Source of the DNA: Jutongia hominis
GTDB taxonomy: Bacteria > Bacillota > Clostridia > Lachnospirales > Lachnospiraceae
Assembly (NCBI RefSeq): GCF_014384965.1
Contig: NZ_JACRSW010000010.1
Span: forward strand, 3,414 to 67,413
DNA: 64,000 nucleotides
Direction: 5' to 3'
A program made the translations under genes and the position numbers. The notes under the pieces were generated by a model. It searched no databases. It saw nothing but the letters and a program-made list of their open reading frames with translations, and was not told where the DNA came from. This document shows, piece after piece, positions 56,855 to 64,000 of this stretch (the first letter of the stretch is position 1; every line of letters starts with the position of its first letter).

Positions 56855-57422
56855 AAAAGCCCTAAAAAATAAGAGATTAAAATGGATAAAAGAGCTTTTG
56901 ATCTATGTTGTCATTATTGTTTTTTGCGCTACACTTTTTCCGAAATATGTGATCCGACGTACACAGGTAGATGGTAACTCTATGGAAACAACACTTCAGG
57001 ATAAGGATGATCTGATCGTTGAAAAAGTGACCTACCATTTTAAAGATCCGGATCGCTTTGATATTATTACCTTTTATCCAAAAGGAAGAAATGCAAAAGA
57101 ATATTATATCAAGCGTGTGATCGGTCTGCCGGGTGAAACGATTCAGATTATCGGAGATACCATTTATATCAATGGAAATGTGTTAAAAGAATATTATGGT
57201 CTTGAACCGATGCTTTCAGGCGGAATTGCAAAAGAGCCGATCAAGCTTGGAAAAGACGAATTCTTTGTGCTTGGCGATAATCGTAATGAAAGCAGAGACA
57301 GCAGAGATGGTGAGTCCGTTGGTGTTGTCAAAAAGAAAAATATTGATGGACATGCGATTTTGAGGATTTATCCGTTTTCGAGAGTTGGAAAGATCACGCA
57401 TGAACAACAAAGAGTCAGGTGA
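56844..57422 (+). CDS. lepB: Signal peptidase I, second copy
   Basis: The 192-residue protein is nearly the same as the first copy from the membrane helix on, keeping the Ser (DGNSMETT) and Lys (YYIKRV). The acidic tail is replaced by a short basic one (MRNKKALKNKRLKW). ATG 56844 overlaps the stop of copy one. Close similarity and direct contact show a recent tandem duplication; both copies keep all catalytic residues. Confidence 0.92.
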   Translation: MRNKKALKNKRLKWIKELLIYVVIIVFCATLFPKYVIRRTQVDGNSMETTLQDKDDLIVEKVTYHFKDPDRFDIITFYPKGRNAKEYYIKRVIGLPGETIQIIGDTIYINGNVLKEYYGLEPMLSGGIAKEPIKLGKDEFFVLGDNRNESRDSRDGESVGVVKKKNIDGHAILRIYPFSRVGKITHEQQRVR

Positions 57423-57470
57423 AAAGTGTGTTGATAGATGAAGATTATTTATTGATGCACTTTTTATTAT
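57421..57470 (+). terminator. Weak terminator-like hairpin
   Basis: AAAAGTG pairs with CACTTTT over a long AT-rich loop, followed by TATT. It lies between the signal peptidase pair and the amidase gene and is a weaker candidate than the others. Confidence 0.45.
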
Positions 57471-57517
57471 AAAAATGGAATGGTTAATTATTATCAAAAG
57501 AAGAAAAGAGGAATGAT

Positions 57518-58240
57518 ATGAAAAGAGCAGGCAGTATTTTGATCGCAGCAGCAGTAATGATCTGTGCTGTATTCACAGGAACCGTTACAAAAACAGAAGC
57601 AAAAAGTAAAAGTAATATTAAGATTGCCATTGATGCCGGACACCAGGCACGTGGTAATTTTAGTACAGAGCCGATAGGACCGGGGGCTTCCACACGAAAG
57701 GCTAAAGTAGCGGGGGGAGCGACAGGAACAGCTACAAGAGTACCGGAATATAAACTGACATTGCGCGTAGCAAAAAAATTAAAAAAAGAATTGACACAAA
57801 GAGGGTATCAGGTATATATGATCCGTACAAAAAATAATGTCAATATTTCCAACAAAAAGCGTGCACAACTTGCTAATAAAAGCGGAGCAGATATTTATAT
57901 CAGGATTCATGCAGATTCATCCGGATCATCTGCTGTCAGAGGAGCCAGCATGCTATATCCATCGACAAGAAACCGCTATGTGAAAAAGTTAAGCAAAGCT
58001 TCTAAAAAACTTTCATCCAATATTATTCGAGCATACAGCAAAAAGACCGGAATCCGTAATCGTGGACTTGTACAAAGAGATGATCTGACAGGAACAAACT
58101 GGAGTAAAATTCCGGTTACATTGATTGAAATGGGATTCTTGAGTAATCCAACCGAAGACCGTCTGATGCAGAAAGGTTCTATGCAGAATAAAATGGCTAC
58201 AGGAATCGCAAATGGTATTGATGATTATTTTGGATTTTAG
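57518..58240 (+). CDS. Secreted N-acetylmuramoyl-L-alanine amidase (Amidase_3)
   Basis: The 240-residue protein has a signal peptide ending near residue 28 and one Amidase_3 domain. Zinc ligands are His42 in IAIDAGHQ, Glu in VPEYKL and His in IRIHADSS; the catalytic Glu lies in VTLIEMGFLSN. It cuts the bond between muramic acid and L-alanine in peptidoglycan. No wall-binding domain is present, so it resembles small CwlD-type enzymes. It directly follows the signal peptidases that could process it. Confidence 0.9.
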   Translation: MKRAGSILIAAAVMICAVFTGTVTKTEAKSKSNIKIAIDAGHQARGNFSTEPIGPGASTRKAKVAGGATGTATRVPEYKLTLRVAKKLKKELTQRGYQVYMIRTKNNVNISNKKRAQLANKSGADIYIRIHADSSGSSAVRGASMLYPSTRNRYVKKLSKASKKLSSNIIRAYSKKTGIRNRGLVQRDDLTGTNWSKIPVTLIEMGFLSNPTEDRLMQKGSMQNKMATGIANGIDDYFGF

Positions 58241-58293
58241 TGGTATAATGTAAAAAAATATAGAAAACAATGTAGGGAAAGGATATGAGGATT

Positions 58294-58560
58294 ATGAAGG
58301 GGTTATCAAATTTAATGGAGGAGACAGTCCTTCACAAGATTGACCAGATATGGCAGGAGACAGATTATTGTAAATGTGATAAATGTAAAATGGATATTGC
58401 AGCATATGCATTGAATCGTCTGCCACCCCGTTATGTACAAAGCAAAGAAGGGGAGATGCTTCATAAATTTGATGCAAGTACAACGCAGATGGATGTTGAG
58501 ATTACAGCTGTTGTATGTAAAGCCATTCAGGTCGTAGGAGAAGATCCTCATAAATCATAG
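58294..58560 (+). CDS. ComFB-family protein
   Basis: The 88-residue protein has the ComFB layout: NLMEETVLHKIDQIW, then CKCDKCKMDIAAYALNRLPP, and a final helix. ComFB is encoded in Bacillus competence operons, and related domains bind cyclic di-nucleotides; the cysteines may bind zinc. ATG 58285 nine bases earlier is an alternative start. A TATAAT box lies near 58243. Confidence 0.8.
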   Translation: MKGLSNLMEETVLHKIDQIWQETDYCKCDKCKMDIAAYALNRLPPRYVQSKEGEMLHKFDASTTQMDVEITAVVCKAIQVVGEDPHKS

Positions 58561-58577
58561 CGATAGGAGTTACTTCG

Positions 58578-59483
58578 ATGAAAACAAAAGTTAGAAATTC
58601 CTGTTTGCTTTTTCTGACAGCTTGTATATGGGGAAGTTCTTTTGTAGCACAAAGTGTAGGGATGGATTATATCGGTCCCTACACTTTTAATTGTCTGCGT
58701 TTTCTGATTGGTAGTCTTGTTTTACTTCCGGTAATCTTTTTTTCACGGCACAGGAAAAAGGATCAAAAGGATAGATCTAAAGACAGAACGTTACAAAAGA
58801 AAGAAATGTTATGTGGTGGTATCGTATGTGGTGTGATACTATGCATAGCCAGTACATTACAGCAGATAGGGATCATTTACACGACAGCAGGCAAGGCAGG
58901 CTTTTTGACCGCAATGTATATTGTTTTAGTACCGGTTCTTGGCCTTTTTCTAAAAAGAAAAGCAGGATTGCAATTATGGATTAGTGTCGGGCTGGCTTTG
59001 ATCGGCTTGTATCTGCTTTGCATGAAAGGGGCTTTCTCGTTGAATGGGGGAGATGTGCTTTTGATCTTGTGTGCGGTAGGGTTTTCTGTTCATATTATGG
59101 TAGTGGATTACTTTTCCCCTAAAATGGACGGAATGATTTTATCCTGTATACAATTTCTGGTCGCGGGTTTGATCAGCAGCATAGGAATGTTGTTATCAGA
59201 ACAGTTTGACTGGCATATGGTTCTTCTGGCTGCAAAGCCGATATTGTATTCCGGTGTTTTATCCTGTGGGATAGGATATACGTTACAGGTGATTGCACAA
59301 AAAGGATTAAATCCTACGGTAGCATCCTTATTAATGAGTTTAGAGTCGGTAGTTTCCGTGATTACAGGTTTTCTTGTGTTGCATGAAGTCTTATCCGGCA
59401 GGGAACTGCTCGGATGTGTCTTTATGTTTGCAGCAGTGATACTGGCACAGATTCCTGTAAAACGGCTTGTTTTGGCTGATTGA
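58578..59483 (+). CDS. DMT-superfamily (EamA) transporter
   Basis: The 301-residue protein has ten membrane helices in two EamA halves, the first with FLTACIWGSSFVAQSVG and the second ending with VSVITGFLVLHEVLSGRELLG. It exports metabolites such as amino acids or nucleotides, substrate unknown. AGGAGT precedes the ATG 17 bases after comFB. Confidence 0.88.
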   Translation: MKTKVRNSCLLFLTACIWGSSFVAQSVGMDYIGPYTFNCLRFLIGSLVLLPVIFFSRHRKKDQKDRSKDRTLQKKEMLCGGIVCGVILCIASTLQQIGIIYTTAGKAGFLTAMYIVLVPVLGLFLKRKAGLQLWISVGLALIGLYLLCMKGAFSLNGGDVLLILCAVGFSVHIMVVDYFSPKMDGMILSCIQFLVAGLISSIGMLLSEQFDWHMVLLAAKPILYSGVLSCGIGYTLQVIAQKGLNPTVASLLMSLESVVSVITGFLVLHEVLSGRELLGCVFMFAAVILAQIPVKRLVLAD

Positions 59484-59536
59484 CATGTTTTAAGAAAATA
59501 AAACAACAAAAAAATTGAAAAAAATAAAAAAAGTAC

Positions 59537-59565
59537 TTGCATTTTATATCAGAGTAGTGTATAGT
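59537..59565 (+). promoter_or_regulatory. Promoter of tRNA-Glu
   Basis: TTGCAT at 59537-59542 and TATAGT at 59560-59565 are 17 bases apart, placing the start about 25 bases before the tRNA. Confidence 0.65.
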
Positions 59566-59598
59566 ATCATTTGTCGGCACGAAAGAGCCGAGCAAAAT

Positions 59599-59670
59599 GG
59601 TCTGTTGGTCAAGCGGCTAAGACGTCGCCCTCTCACGGCGAAAACAGGGGTTCGATTCCCCTACAGACTG
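59599..59670 (+). tRNA. tRNA-Glu (anticodon CTC)
   Basis: The 72-base cloverleaf has acceptor arms GGTCTGT and ACAGACT (with one G-U), a D-arm with GGTCAAGCGGCTAAGAC, anticodon stem TCGCC/GGCGA with loop CTCTCAC, and T-arm AGGGG-TTCGATT-CCCCT. CTC reads GAG. CCA is not encoded. A terminator follows. TTC-anticodon tRNA-Glu is expected elsewhere. Confidence 0.95.
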
Positions 59671-59701
59671 TTCTGTTTTTAACGAAACAGCCCAACCCGT
59701 T

Positions 59702-59738
59702 AAATCTATAAAAGTTTTTCTTTTATAGATTTTTTTTT
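59702..59738 (+). terminator. Intrinsic terminator after tRNA-Glu
   Basis: AAATCTATAAAAG pairs with CTTTTATAGATTT around TTTTT, then a T run. Confidence 0.9.
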
Positions 59739-59759
59739 GAAATAAAAAATAAAAAGGGG

Positions 59760-59788
59760 TTGACAAGCTTTAAAGAAACTTATATACT
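59760..59788 (+). promoter_or_regulatory. Promoter of the rplU operon
   Basis: TTGACA at 59760-59765 and TATACT at 59783-59788 are 17 bases apart. Confidence 0.85.
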
Positions 59789-59795
59789 AATCTAG

Positions 59796-59866
59796 TGTGC
59801 CGCTTAACGAGGTAAATTGAAGTCTGTAAAGCCAGACACCGTAGTTAGCGAGTAATGATAAGGAGG
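59796..59866 (+). promoter_or_regulatory. Ribosomal protein L21 leader
   Basis: The leader folds with CGCTTAAC (59801-59808) against GTTAGCG (59844-59850), enclosing a GTCTG/CAGAC hairpin, and it ends just before AAGGAGG. Position and form fit the L21 leader RNA of Firmicutes, where L21 binds its own transcript. The match is from memory of the family's layout. Confidence 0.65.
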
Positions 59867-59874
59867 TAAAGACT

Positions 59875-60180
59875 ATGTACGCAATTATTGCAACAGGTGG
59901 AAAGCAGTACAAAGTAGCCGAAGGTGATATCATTAACGTAGAAAAGCTTGCTGCTCAGGCAGGTGAGACAGTTACTTTTGATCAGGTTGTTGCTGTAAAT
60001 GATGGTGCGATGAAAGCAGGTGCAGATGTAGCAAATGCTTCTGTAACAGCTTCTGTCGTAAAAGAAGGCCGTGCTAAAAAGGTTATCGTTTACAGATATA
60101 AGAGAAAAACCGGATATCATAAGAAAAATGGTCACAGACAGGCATATACACAGGTTAAGATTGAAAAGATCAATGCTTAG
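59875..60180 (+). CDS. rplU: 50S ribosomal protein L21
   Basis: The 101-residue protein starts [18 protein letters not shown] and ends with [20 protein letters not shown], the rRNA-binding end of L21. First gene of rplU-prp-rpmA-obgE. Confidence 0.97.
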   Translation: MYAIIATGGKQYKVAEGDIINVEKLAAQAGETVTFDQVVAVNDGAMKAGADVANASVTASVVKEGRAKKVIVYRYKRKTGYHKKNGHRQAYTQVKIEKINA

Positions 60181-60233
60181 TTTGTGTGGTGATTCTTAGG
60201 ATATTCGAATAGAATCGCAGAAAAGGTGACAGT

Positions 60234-60572
60234 ATGATAAAAGTTACGATTTATCAGGATCAGGAAGCAGAGTGTATTGGCTTTCAGATGAAAGGACATG
60301 CTGAGTTTGCTGCATATGGCGAAGATATTGTATGTTCTGCGGTATCGGTATTGGTGATCAATACGATGAATGCGATTGAAACATTTACACAAGATGTTTT
60401 TGAACATGATATTCATTCGAAAAAGGATCTGGTATCTTTTCGGATAACGTCAAACCCGGTAAGTCATGACGCAAAGCTGTTACTGAACTCTATGGTATTA
60501 GGTCTTGAACAGATTGCCAAAGAGTATGGAAAGAAGTATATAACTTTAAAAAAGAGAAAGCAGGAGGTGTAA
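60234..60572 (+). CDS. prp: Ribosomal-processing cysteine protease Prp
   Basis: The 112-residue protein has catalytic His in [19 protein letters not shown] and Cys 12 residues on in the same stretch. It cuts the N-terminal extension from ribosomal protein L27, whose gene follows. Its presence together with that extension is typical of Firmicutes. Confidence 0.93.
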   Translation: MIKVTIYQDQEAECIGFQMKGHAEFAAYGEDIVCSAVSVLVINTMNAIETFTQDVFEHDIHSKKDLVSFRITSNPVSHDAKLLLNSMVLGLEQIAKEYGKKYITLKKRKQEV

Positions 60573-60576
60573 GACA

Positions 60577-60864
60577 ATGTTAAAGATGAACCTTCAGTTA
60601 TTTGCTCATAAAAAAGGAATGGGTTCTACTAAGAACGGTAGAGATTCAGAGTCCAAGAGATTAGGAGCAAAGAAAGCAGACGGACAGCACGTACTTGCAG
60701 GAAATATCATCTACAAGCAGCGTGGAACAAAGATTCATCCTGGTGTTAATGTTGGTCGCGGTGGCGATGATACATTATTCGCTTTAGTTGATGGTGTAGT
60801 TCGTTATGAAAGAAAAGGCAGAGATAAAAAGCAGGCTTCCGTATATCCGGTAGAGGCTAAATAA
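60577..60864 (+). CDS. rpmA: 50S ribosomal protein L27 with cleavable N-terminus
   Basis: The 95-residue protein begins [10 protein letters not shown] before [16 protein letters not shown]. The first ten residues are the extension cut by Prp after the LQLFA motif, leaving the HKKG N-terminus that reaches the peptidyl transfer centre. It starts five bases after prp. Confidence 0.97.
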   Translation: MLKMNLQLFAHKKGMGSTKNGRDSESKRLGAKKADGQHVLAGNIIYKQRGTKIHPGVNVGRGGDDTLFALVDGVVRYERKGRDKKQASVYPVEAK

Positions 60865-60901
60865 TTTTTGATCTGGAACTACATGGTGAATACCGATTGG
60901 A

Positions 60902-60930
60902 AGGGACTGTTTATTGCAGTCCCTCTTTTT
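60902..60930 (+). terminator. Intrinsic terminator after rpmA
   Basis: AGGGACTG pairs with CAGTCCCT around TTTATTG, followed by C and five T. The roughly 190 bases between it and obgE hold no gene. Confidence 0.9.
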
Positions 60931-61127
60931 ATAAGTTACAACTTATCATATAAGCAGCATAAGAAAATGCCTGTATTGTAATGGAAGTATCCTATGTGGA
61001 TGTTGTGTTTTTGGATGTGGGATAGAATAGAAAGATATTTGTGTGGCAGGGATGAAAAGTGTTATATACTGTCATGCGTTAGATAATAGAAGAAAATGAT
61101 GTTATAGAAGAGAAAGAAGGTGGAGTG

Positions 61128-62417
61128 ATGTTTGCAGATAGTGCTGAGATTTATATTCGTTCCGGAAAAGGTGGCGATGGTCATGTCAGCTTCCGAAGAG
61201 AATTGTTTGTAGCAGCAGGCGGACCGGACGGTGGTGACGGTGGCCGTGGCGGTGATCTGATCGTGGAAGTAGACAAAGGAATCAATACATTGAATGATTT
61301 CCGTCATAAGAGAAAATTCTGTGCCGGAGACGGACAGCCGGGTAGCAAGAAACGCTGTCATGGAGCAGATGGAGAAGATTTGGTTTTGAAAGTACCGGAA
61401 GGAACGGTGATCCGCGAAAAAGAAACCGGAAAAGTCATTGTCGATATGTCTCATGGATGTACACGTGAAGTGATCTTAAAAGGTGGCCGTGGCGGCAAGG
61501 GAAATATGCATTATGCGACACCGACCATGCAGGTTCCAAAATACGCACAGCCCGGTCAGCCTGCACAGGAACTGACGGTTATTCTGGAATTAAAGACGAT
61601 TGCAGATGTCGGACTGGTTGGTTTCCCGAATGTCGGAAAGTCAACATTTCTTTCCAGAGTCAGTAATGCGAAGCCAAAGATTGCAAACTATCATTTCACA
61701 ACATTACAGCCTATGCTTGGTGTCGTTGATCTGGAGGGTGCCGATGGCTTCGTGATTGCCGATATTCCGGGGCTGATCGAAGGTGCATCCGATGGAATCG
61801 GACTCGGTCATGAGTTTTTACGTCATATTGAACGTACAAAAGTATTTATCCATATGGTGGATGCAGCGTCAACAGAAGGACGTGATCCGATCAATGATAT
61901 CAAAGTGATCAACAACGAATTAAAACGTTACAGTGAAGAACTTGCAAGCCGTCCACAGGTGATCGCAGCGAATAAGACCGATGTTTTCTATGGAACAGAA
62001 GAAGAAACCGTGATCACTTTATTGAAGGAAGAGTTTGAGCCACAGGGGATTCCTGTATTCCCGATTTCGGCTGTTAGTGGTAAAGGGATCAAAGAATTAT
62101 TGTATTATATCCGCAAAGAATTAGACGAACTTCCGGATGAGCCAACGATCTTTGAAAGAGAGTTTGATCTGACCGATATTACATTCCCGGATGAGCCTTA
62201 TACCGTGGAATATGATCAAAAGACAAAGATGTATGTGGTAGAAGGACCAAGAATTGAAAAAATGCTTGGTTATACGAATCTGGATTCTGAAAAAGGCTTT
62301 CAGTTTTTTCAGAAGTTTCTGCATACAAGTGGAATCTTAGAAGAGTTAAAAGCTCTTGGTATTGAAGAAGGCGATACCGTTAAGATGTATGACTTACAGT
62401 TTGATTATTATGAGTAA
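61128..62417 (+). CDS. obgE: GTPase Obg
   Basis: The 429-residue protein has the glycine-rich Obg fold (GKGGDGHVSFRRE, GGDGGRGGDL), the GTPase domain with GFPNVGKST, DIPGLIEGA and NKTD, and a C-terminal OCT domain. It binds the 50S subunit and links GTP level to ribosome assembly and stress. ATG 61128 with GGTGGAG upstream; GTG 61125 is an alternative. Confidence 0.96.
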   Translation: MFADSAEIYIRSGKGGDGHVSFRRELFVAAGGPDGGDGGRGGDLIVEVDKGINTLNDFRHKRKFCAGDGQPGSKKRCHGADGEDLVLKVPEGTVIREKETGKVIVDMSHGCTREVILKGGRGGKGNMHYATPTMQVPKYAQPGQPAQELTVILELKTIADVGLVGFPNVGKSTFLSRVSNAKPKIANYHFTTLQPMLGVVDLEGADGFVIADIPGLIEGASDGIGLGHEFLRHIERTKVFIHMVDAASTEGRDPINDIKVINNELKRYSEELASRPQVIAANKTDVFYGTEEETVITLLKEEFEPQGIPVFPISAVSGKGIKELLYYIRKELDELPDEPTIFEREFDLTDITFPDEPYTVEYDQKTKMYVVEGPRIEKMLGYTNLDSEKGFQFFQKFLHTSGILEELKALGIEEGDTVKMYDLQFDYYE

Positions 62418-62522
62418 CCGGTATAATGGATCAGGACTCCTGTAAAGGGAACGAATCGGAGATTTATATCCCAATCTATCGGTACGATCAAGTAAACGTA
62501 TCTTTTGGAAATGAGGGAACAG

Positions 62523-63131
62523 ATGAAGGAAATGGTATTTGAGTGGCTGATTTGCATCCTGTGTGCCAGTGTCTTAATGATCATTCATGAAATGGTAAAG
62601 ACAGCAATCTATTTATTGCAAAAAAGGCGGATGCATCAGAAAGCTGCTTTTTCGCATAGCATGTGGGCAGTTTATCGTTATATTGATCCGATTGGTCTGA
62701 TTCTGGCGGTTGTCAGTAATGTGCCTTTTTCGAAACCGTTTATGTTCCGGGTACGGGATAAGAAAACAAATCTGGTTATGGGAATTTCCGGATTTTGTAT
62801 ATTAGTGGCTGTTTTTGCATTTTGTATATGCAGTCTGCATTTTGATCTGTTTGGACTTGACAGCATCTTACAGCAAGATCCAAATTGTCTGTGGGCAAAA
62901 GGAGTTGTGCTTGCAGGACAATATATGGCAATTTTAAGCTTTGGGATGTTTGTGGCAAATCTTTTTCCGGTATCCGTATTTGACATGGGACTTATCGTTG
63001 CCGGTACCAGTGCTAAGAAATATTTACAGATCATTAAAAGAGATGCGGTGATCAAAATGCTGTTGATCGTGGTATTGCTTTTGAATCTGATCGCACAGGC
63101 AGGTTATCGTTTACTGGATGTTCTGGTATAG
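62523..63131 (+). CDS. Degenerate M50 (site-2-protease-like) membrane protein
   Basis: The 202-residue protein has about five membrane helices. It keeps the layout of YwhC-type site-2 proteases: a first helix with IHEMVK where HExxH stands, YRYIDPIGLILAV matching DPIG, and NLFPVSVFDMG where NPxPxxxLDGG stands. The second zinc His is Lys and the Pro-Leu-Asp-Gly region is altered, so zinc catalysis is unlikely. It may be a pseudoprotease or membrane scaffold. It is 10 bases from scpA and often such genes neighbour scpAB. Confidence 0.7.
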   Translation: MKEMVFEWLICILCASVLMIIHEMVKTAIYLLQKRRMHQKAAFSHSMWAVYRYIDPIGLILAVVSNVPFSKPFMFRVRDKKTNLVMGISGFCILVAVFAFCICSLHFDLFGLDSILQQDPNCLWAKGVVLAGQYMAILSFGMFVANLFPVSVFDMGLIVAGTSAKKYLQIIKRDAVIKMLLIVVLLLNLIAQAGYRLLDVLV

Positions 63132-63141
63132 GAGGAAGGGT

Positions 63142-63894
63142 ATGAGTATATCTGTAAAACTGGAAGCATTTGATGGTCCGCTGGATCTGCTTCTCCATTT
63201 GATCGAAAAGAATAAAATTGATATTTTTGATATTCCGATCGTAGAGATCACAAATCAGTATATGGAAATTATTGCACAGATGCAAACAAAAGATATGGAT
63301 GTCATGAGTGACTTTTTGCTGATGGCAGCAACACTGCTGCGGATCAAATCTAAGATGCTCCTTCCGGCAGAAAAAGCAGAAGAAGGCGAAGAAGAAGATC
63401 CAAGAGCAGAGTTAGTCGAGCGTCTGTTAGAGTATAAAACTTATAAGTATGCTTCCTATGAATTGAAAGATTTGCAAATGGATGCTTCCAAACAGCTTTT
63501 TAAGAAGCCGTCTATCCCGGAAGAAATTGCTAATTATAAAGAAGAGATCGATATATCGGAATTGCTCGGTGATCTGACACTTGCCAGATTGCAATCAATC
63601 TTTCATGCTGTCATGAAAAAGCAGATAGATAAGATTGATCCGATCCGAAGCAAATTTGGTAAGATTGAAAAAGAAAAAATCAGTCTGGGTGACCGGATGC
63701 AATACATATCAGAATATGCCAGAGAACATAAAAAGTTTAACTTTCGTATGCTTTTAGAAGAGCAGACAAGCAAGACCATGGTGATTGTCAGCTTTTTAGG
63801 GATTTTGGAGCTTATGAAAGAGGGTATGTTAAAAATCGTTCAGGAAAATATATTTGATGATATCTGGATCACATACCAGGAAGCATTCCTATAG
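63142..63894 (+). CDS. scpA: Segregation and condensation protein A
   Basis: The 250-residue protein begins VKLEAFDGPLDLLLHLIEKN, a helix that binds the neck of SMC, and ends with the winged-helix part (VSFLGILELMKEGML) that binds the SMC head. It is the kleisin of bacterial condensin. ATG 63142 has AGGAGGA upstream. scpB, which usually follows, does not begin in the last 100 bases in the usual form. Confidence 0.94.
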   Translation: MSISVKLEAFDGPLDLLLHLIEKNKIDIFDIPIVEITNQYMEIIAQMQTKDMDVMSDFLLMAATLLRIKSKMLLPAEKAEEGEEEDPRAELVERLLEYKTYKYASYELKDLQMDASKQLFKKPSIPEEIANYKEEIDISELLGDLTLARLQSIFHAVMKKQIDKIDPIRSKFGKIEKEKISLGDRMQYISEYAREHKKFNFRMLLEEQTSKTMVIVSFLGILELMKEGMLKIVQENIFDDIWITYQEAFL

Positions 63895-63913
63895 AGAATG
63901 AAATTTGAAAAAA

Positions 63914-63982
63914 ATAAAATCTCCCCGTAAGATGTATATGAGTTTGGCGACTTAATACATCGAAGTACAAAGGAGATTTTAT
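63914..63982 (+). promoter_or_regulatory. Leader fold that hides a ribosome-binding site
   Basis: ATAAAATCTCC (63914-63924) pairs perfectly with GGAGATTTTAT (63972-63982), and the second arm contains most of the AAGGAG site of the gene at 63986. Inside, GATGTAT (63931-63937) pairs with ATACATC (63955-63961). It could be a translational switch, or the end of a mobile element with internal symmetry. Confidence 0.5.
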
Positions 63983-63985
63983 AAC

Positions 63986-64000
63986 ATGAGTAAAAGAAAC
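63986..64000 (+). CDS. Start of an unidentified gene (cut by window edge)
   Basis: ATG 63986 lies ten bases after AAGGAG and opens MSKRN before the window ends. Five residues are too few to name it; scpB proteins do not usually start this way. Confidence 0.4.

Overview
The window looks like a chromosome segment from an anaerobic, low-GC Clostridia member, most likely Lachnospiraceae. The evidence is the AT-rich sequence with strong AGGAGG ribosome sites, superoxide reductase, rubredoxin and PerR-based oxygen defence, a type III glutamine synthetase, a large-subunit glutamate synthase of clostridial type, RemA, and ribosomal protein L27 with the cleavable Firmicutes N-terminal extension next to its protease Prp. 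The species cannot be named from the sequence alone.

Layout. Bases 1-5.8 kb are accessory DNA: a macro-domain fragment, a KAP-type ATPase, a flavodoxin-like protein, acetyltransferases and several gene remnants. 5.8-9.9 kb is an oxygen-stress block (perR, a deletion scar joining a flavin reductase start to a rubrerythrin end, ldh, superoxide reductase, rubredoxin, tandem HD-GYP, hemerythrin). 10-14.3 kb is a poorly characterised cluster with a shortened WYL regulator, a helical repeat protein, small membrane proteins, a Ser/Asp-rich protein and a HIRAN protein. 14.4-17.8 kb holds a MATE efflux gene behind two tandem leader hairpins, a cytidylate kinase-like gene and holA. 18-19.4 kb holds a secreted protein and a broken partial copy of it. 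19.7-39.5 kb is core nitrogen and energy metabolism: gltBD, the complete F-ATPase operon, a glnA-like gene, an ANTAR regulator and carAB. 39.8-46 kb is an operon for a small secreted protein, two surface proteins and an ABC exporter. 46.1-47.6 kb is a chimeric pseudogene of malQ and a sugar-binding lipoprotein. 47.8-52 kb on the minus strand holds arcC, two small membrane proteins and glnN. 52.5-64 kb is housekeeping: AI-2E family transporter, yicC-remA-gmk-rpoZ, two tandem signal peptidases, an amidase, comFB, a DMT transporter, tRNA-Glu, rplU-prp-rpmA-obgE, a degenerate M50-like protein and scpA.

The most interesting reading is a possible nitrogen-sensing antitermination circuit. The GlnA-like protein at 33.3 kb lacks five glutamates needed for glutamine synthetase chemistry, so it is probably a pseudoenzyme. 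It is encoded directly before an ANTAR RNA-binding protein whose receiver domain has lost its phosphorylation residues. The leaders of gltB, atpB and the true synthetase gene glnN each carry a hairpin with a six-base loop having A at position 1 and G at position 4, the ANTAR recognition signature, and each hairpin is mutually exclusive with an intrinsic terminator. By analogy with AmiC-AmiR, the dead synthetase could be the ligand sensor for the antiterminator. This is an inference from sequence and was not tested. Oxygen defence, nitrogen assimilation and ATP synthesis genes are otherwise complete enough to function.
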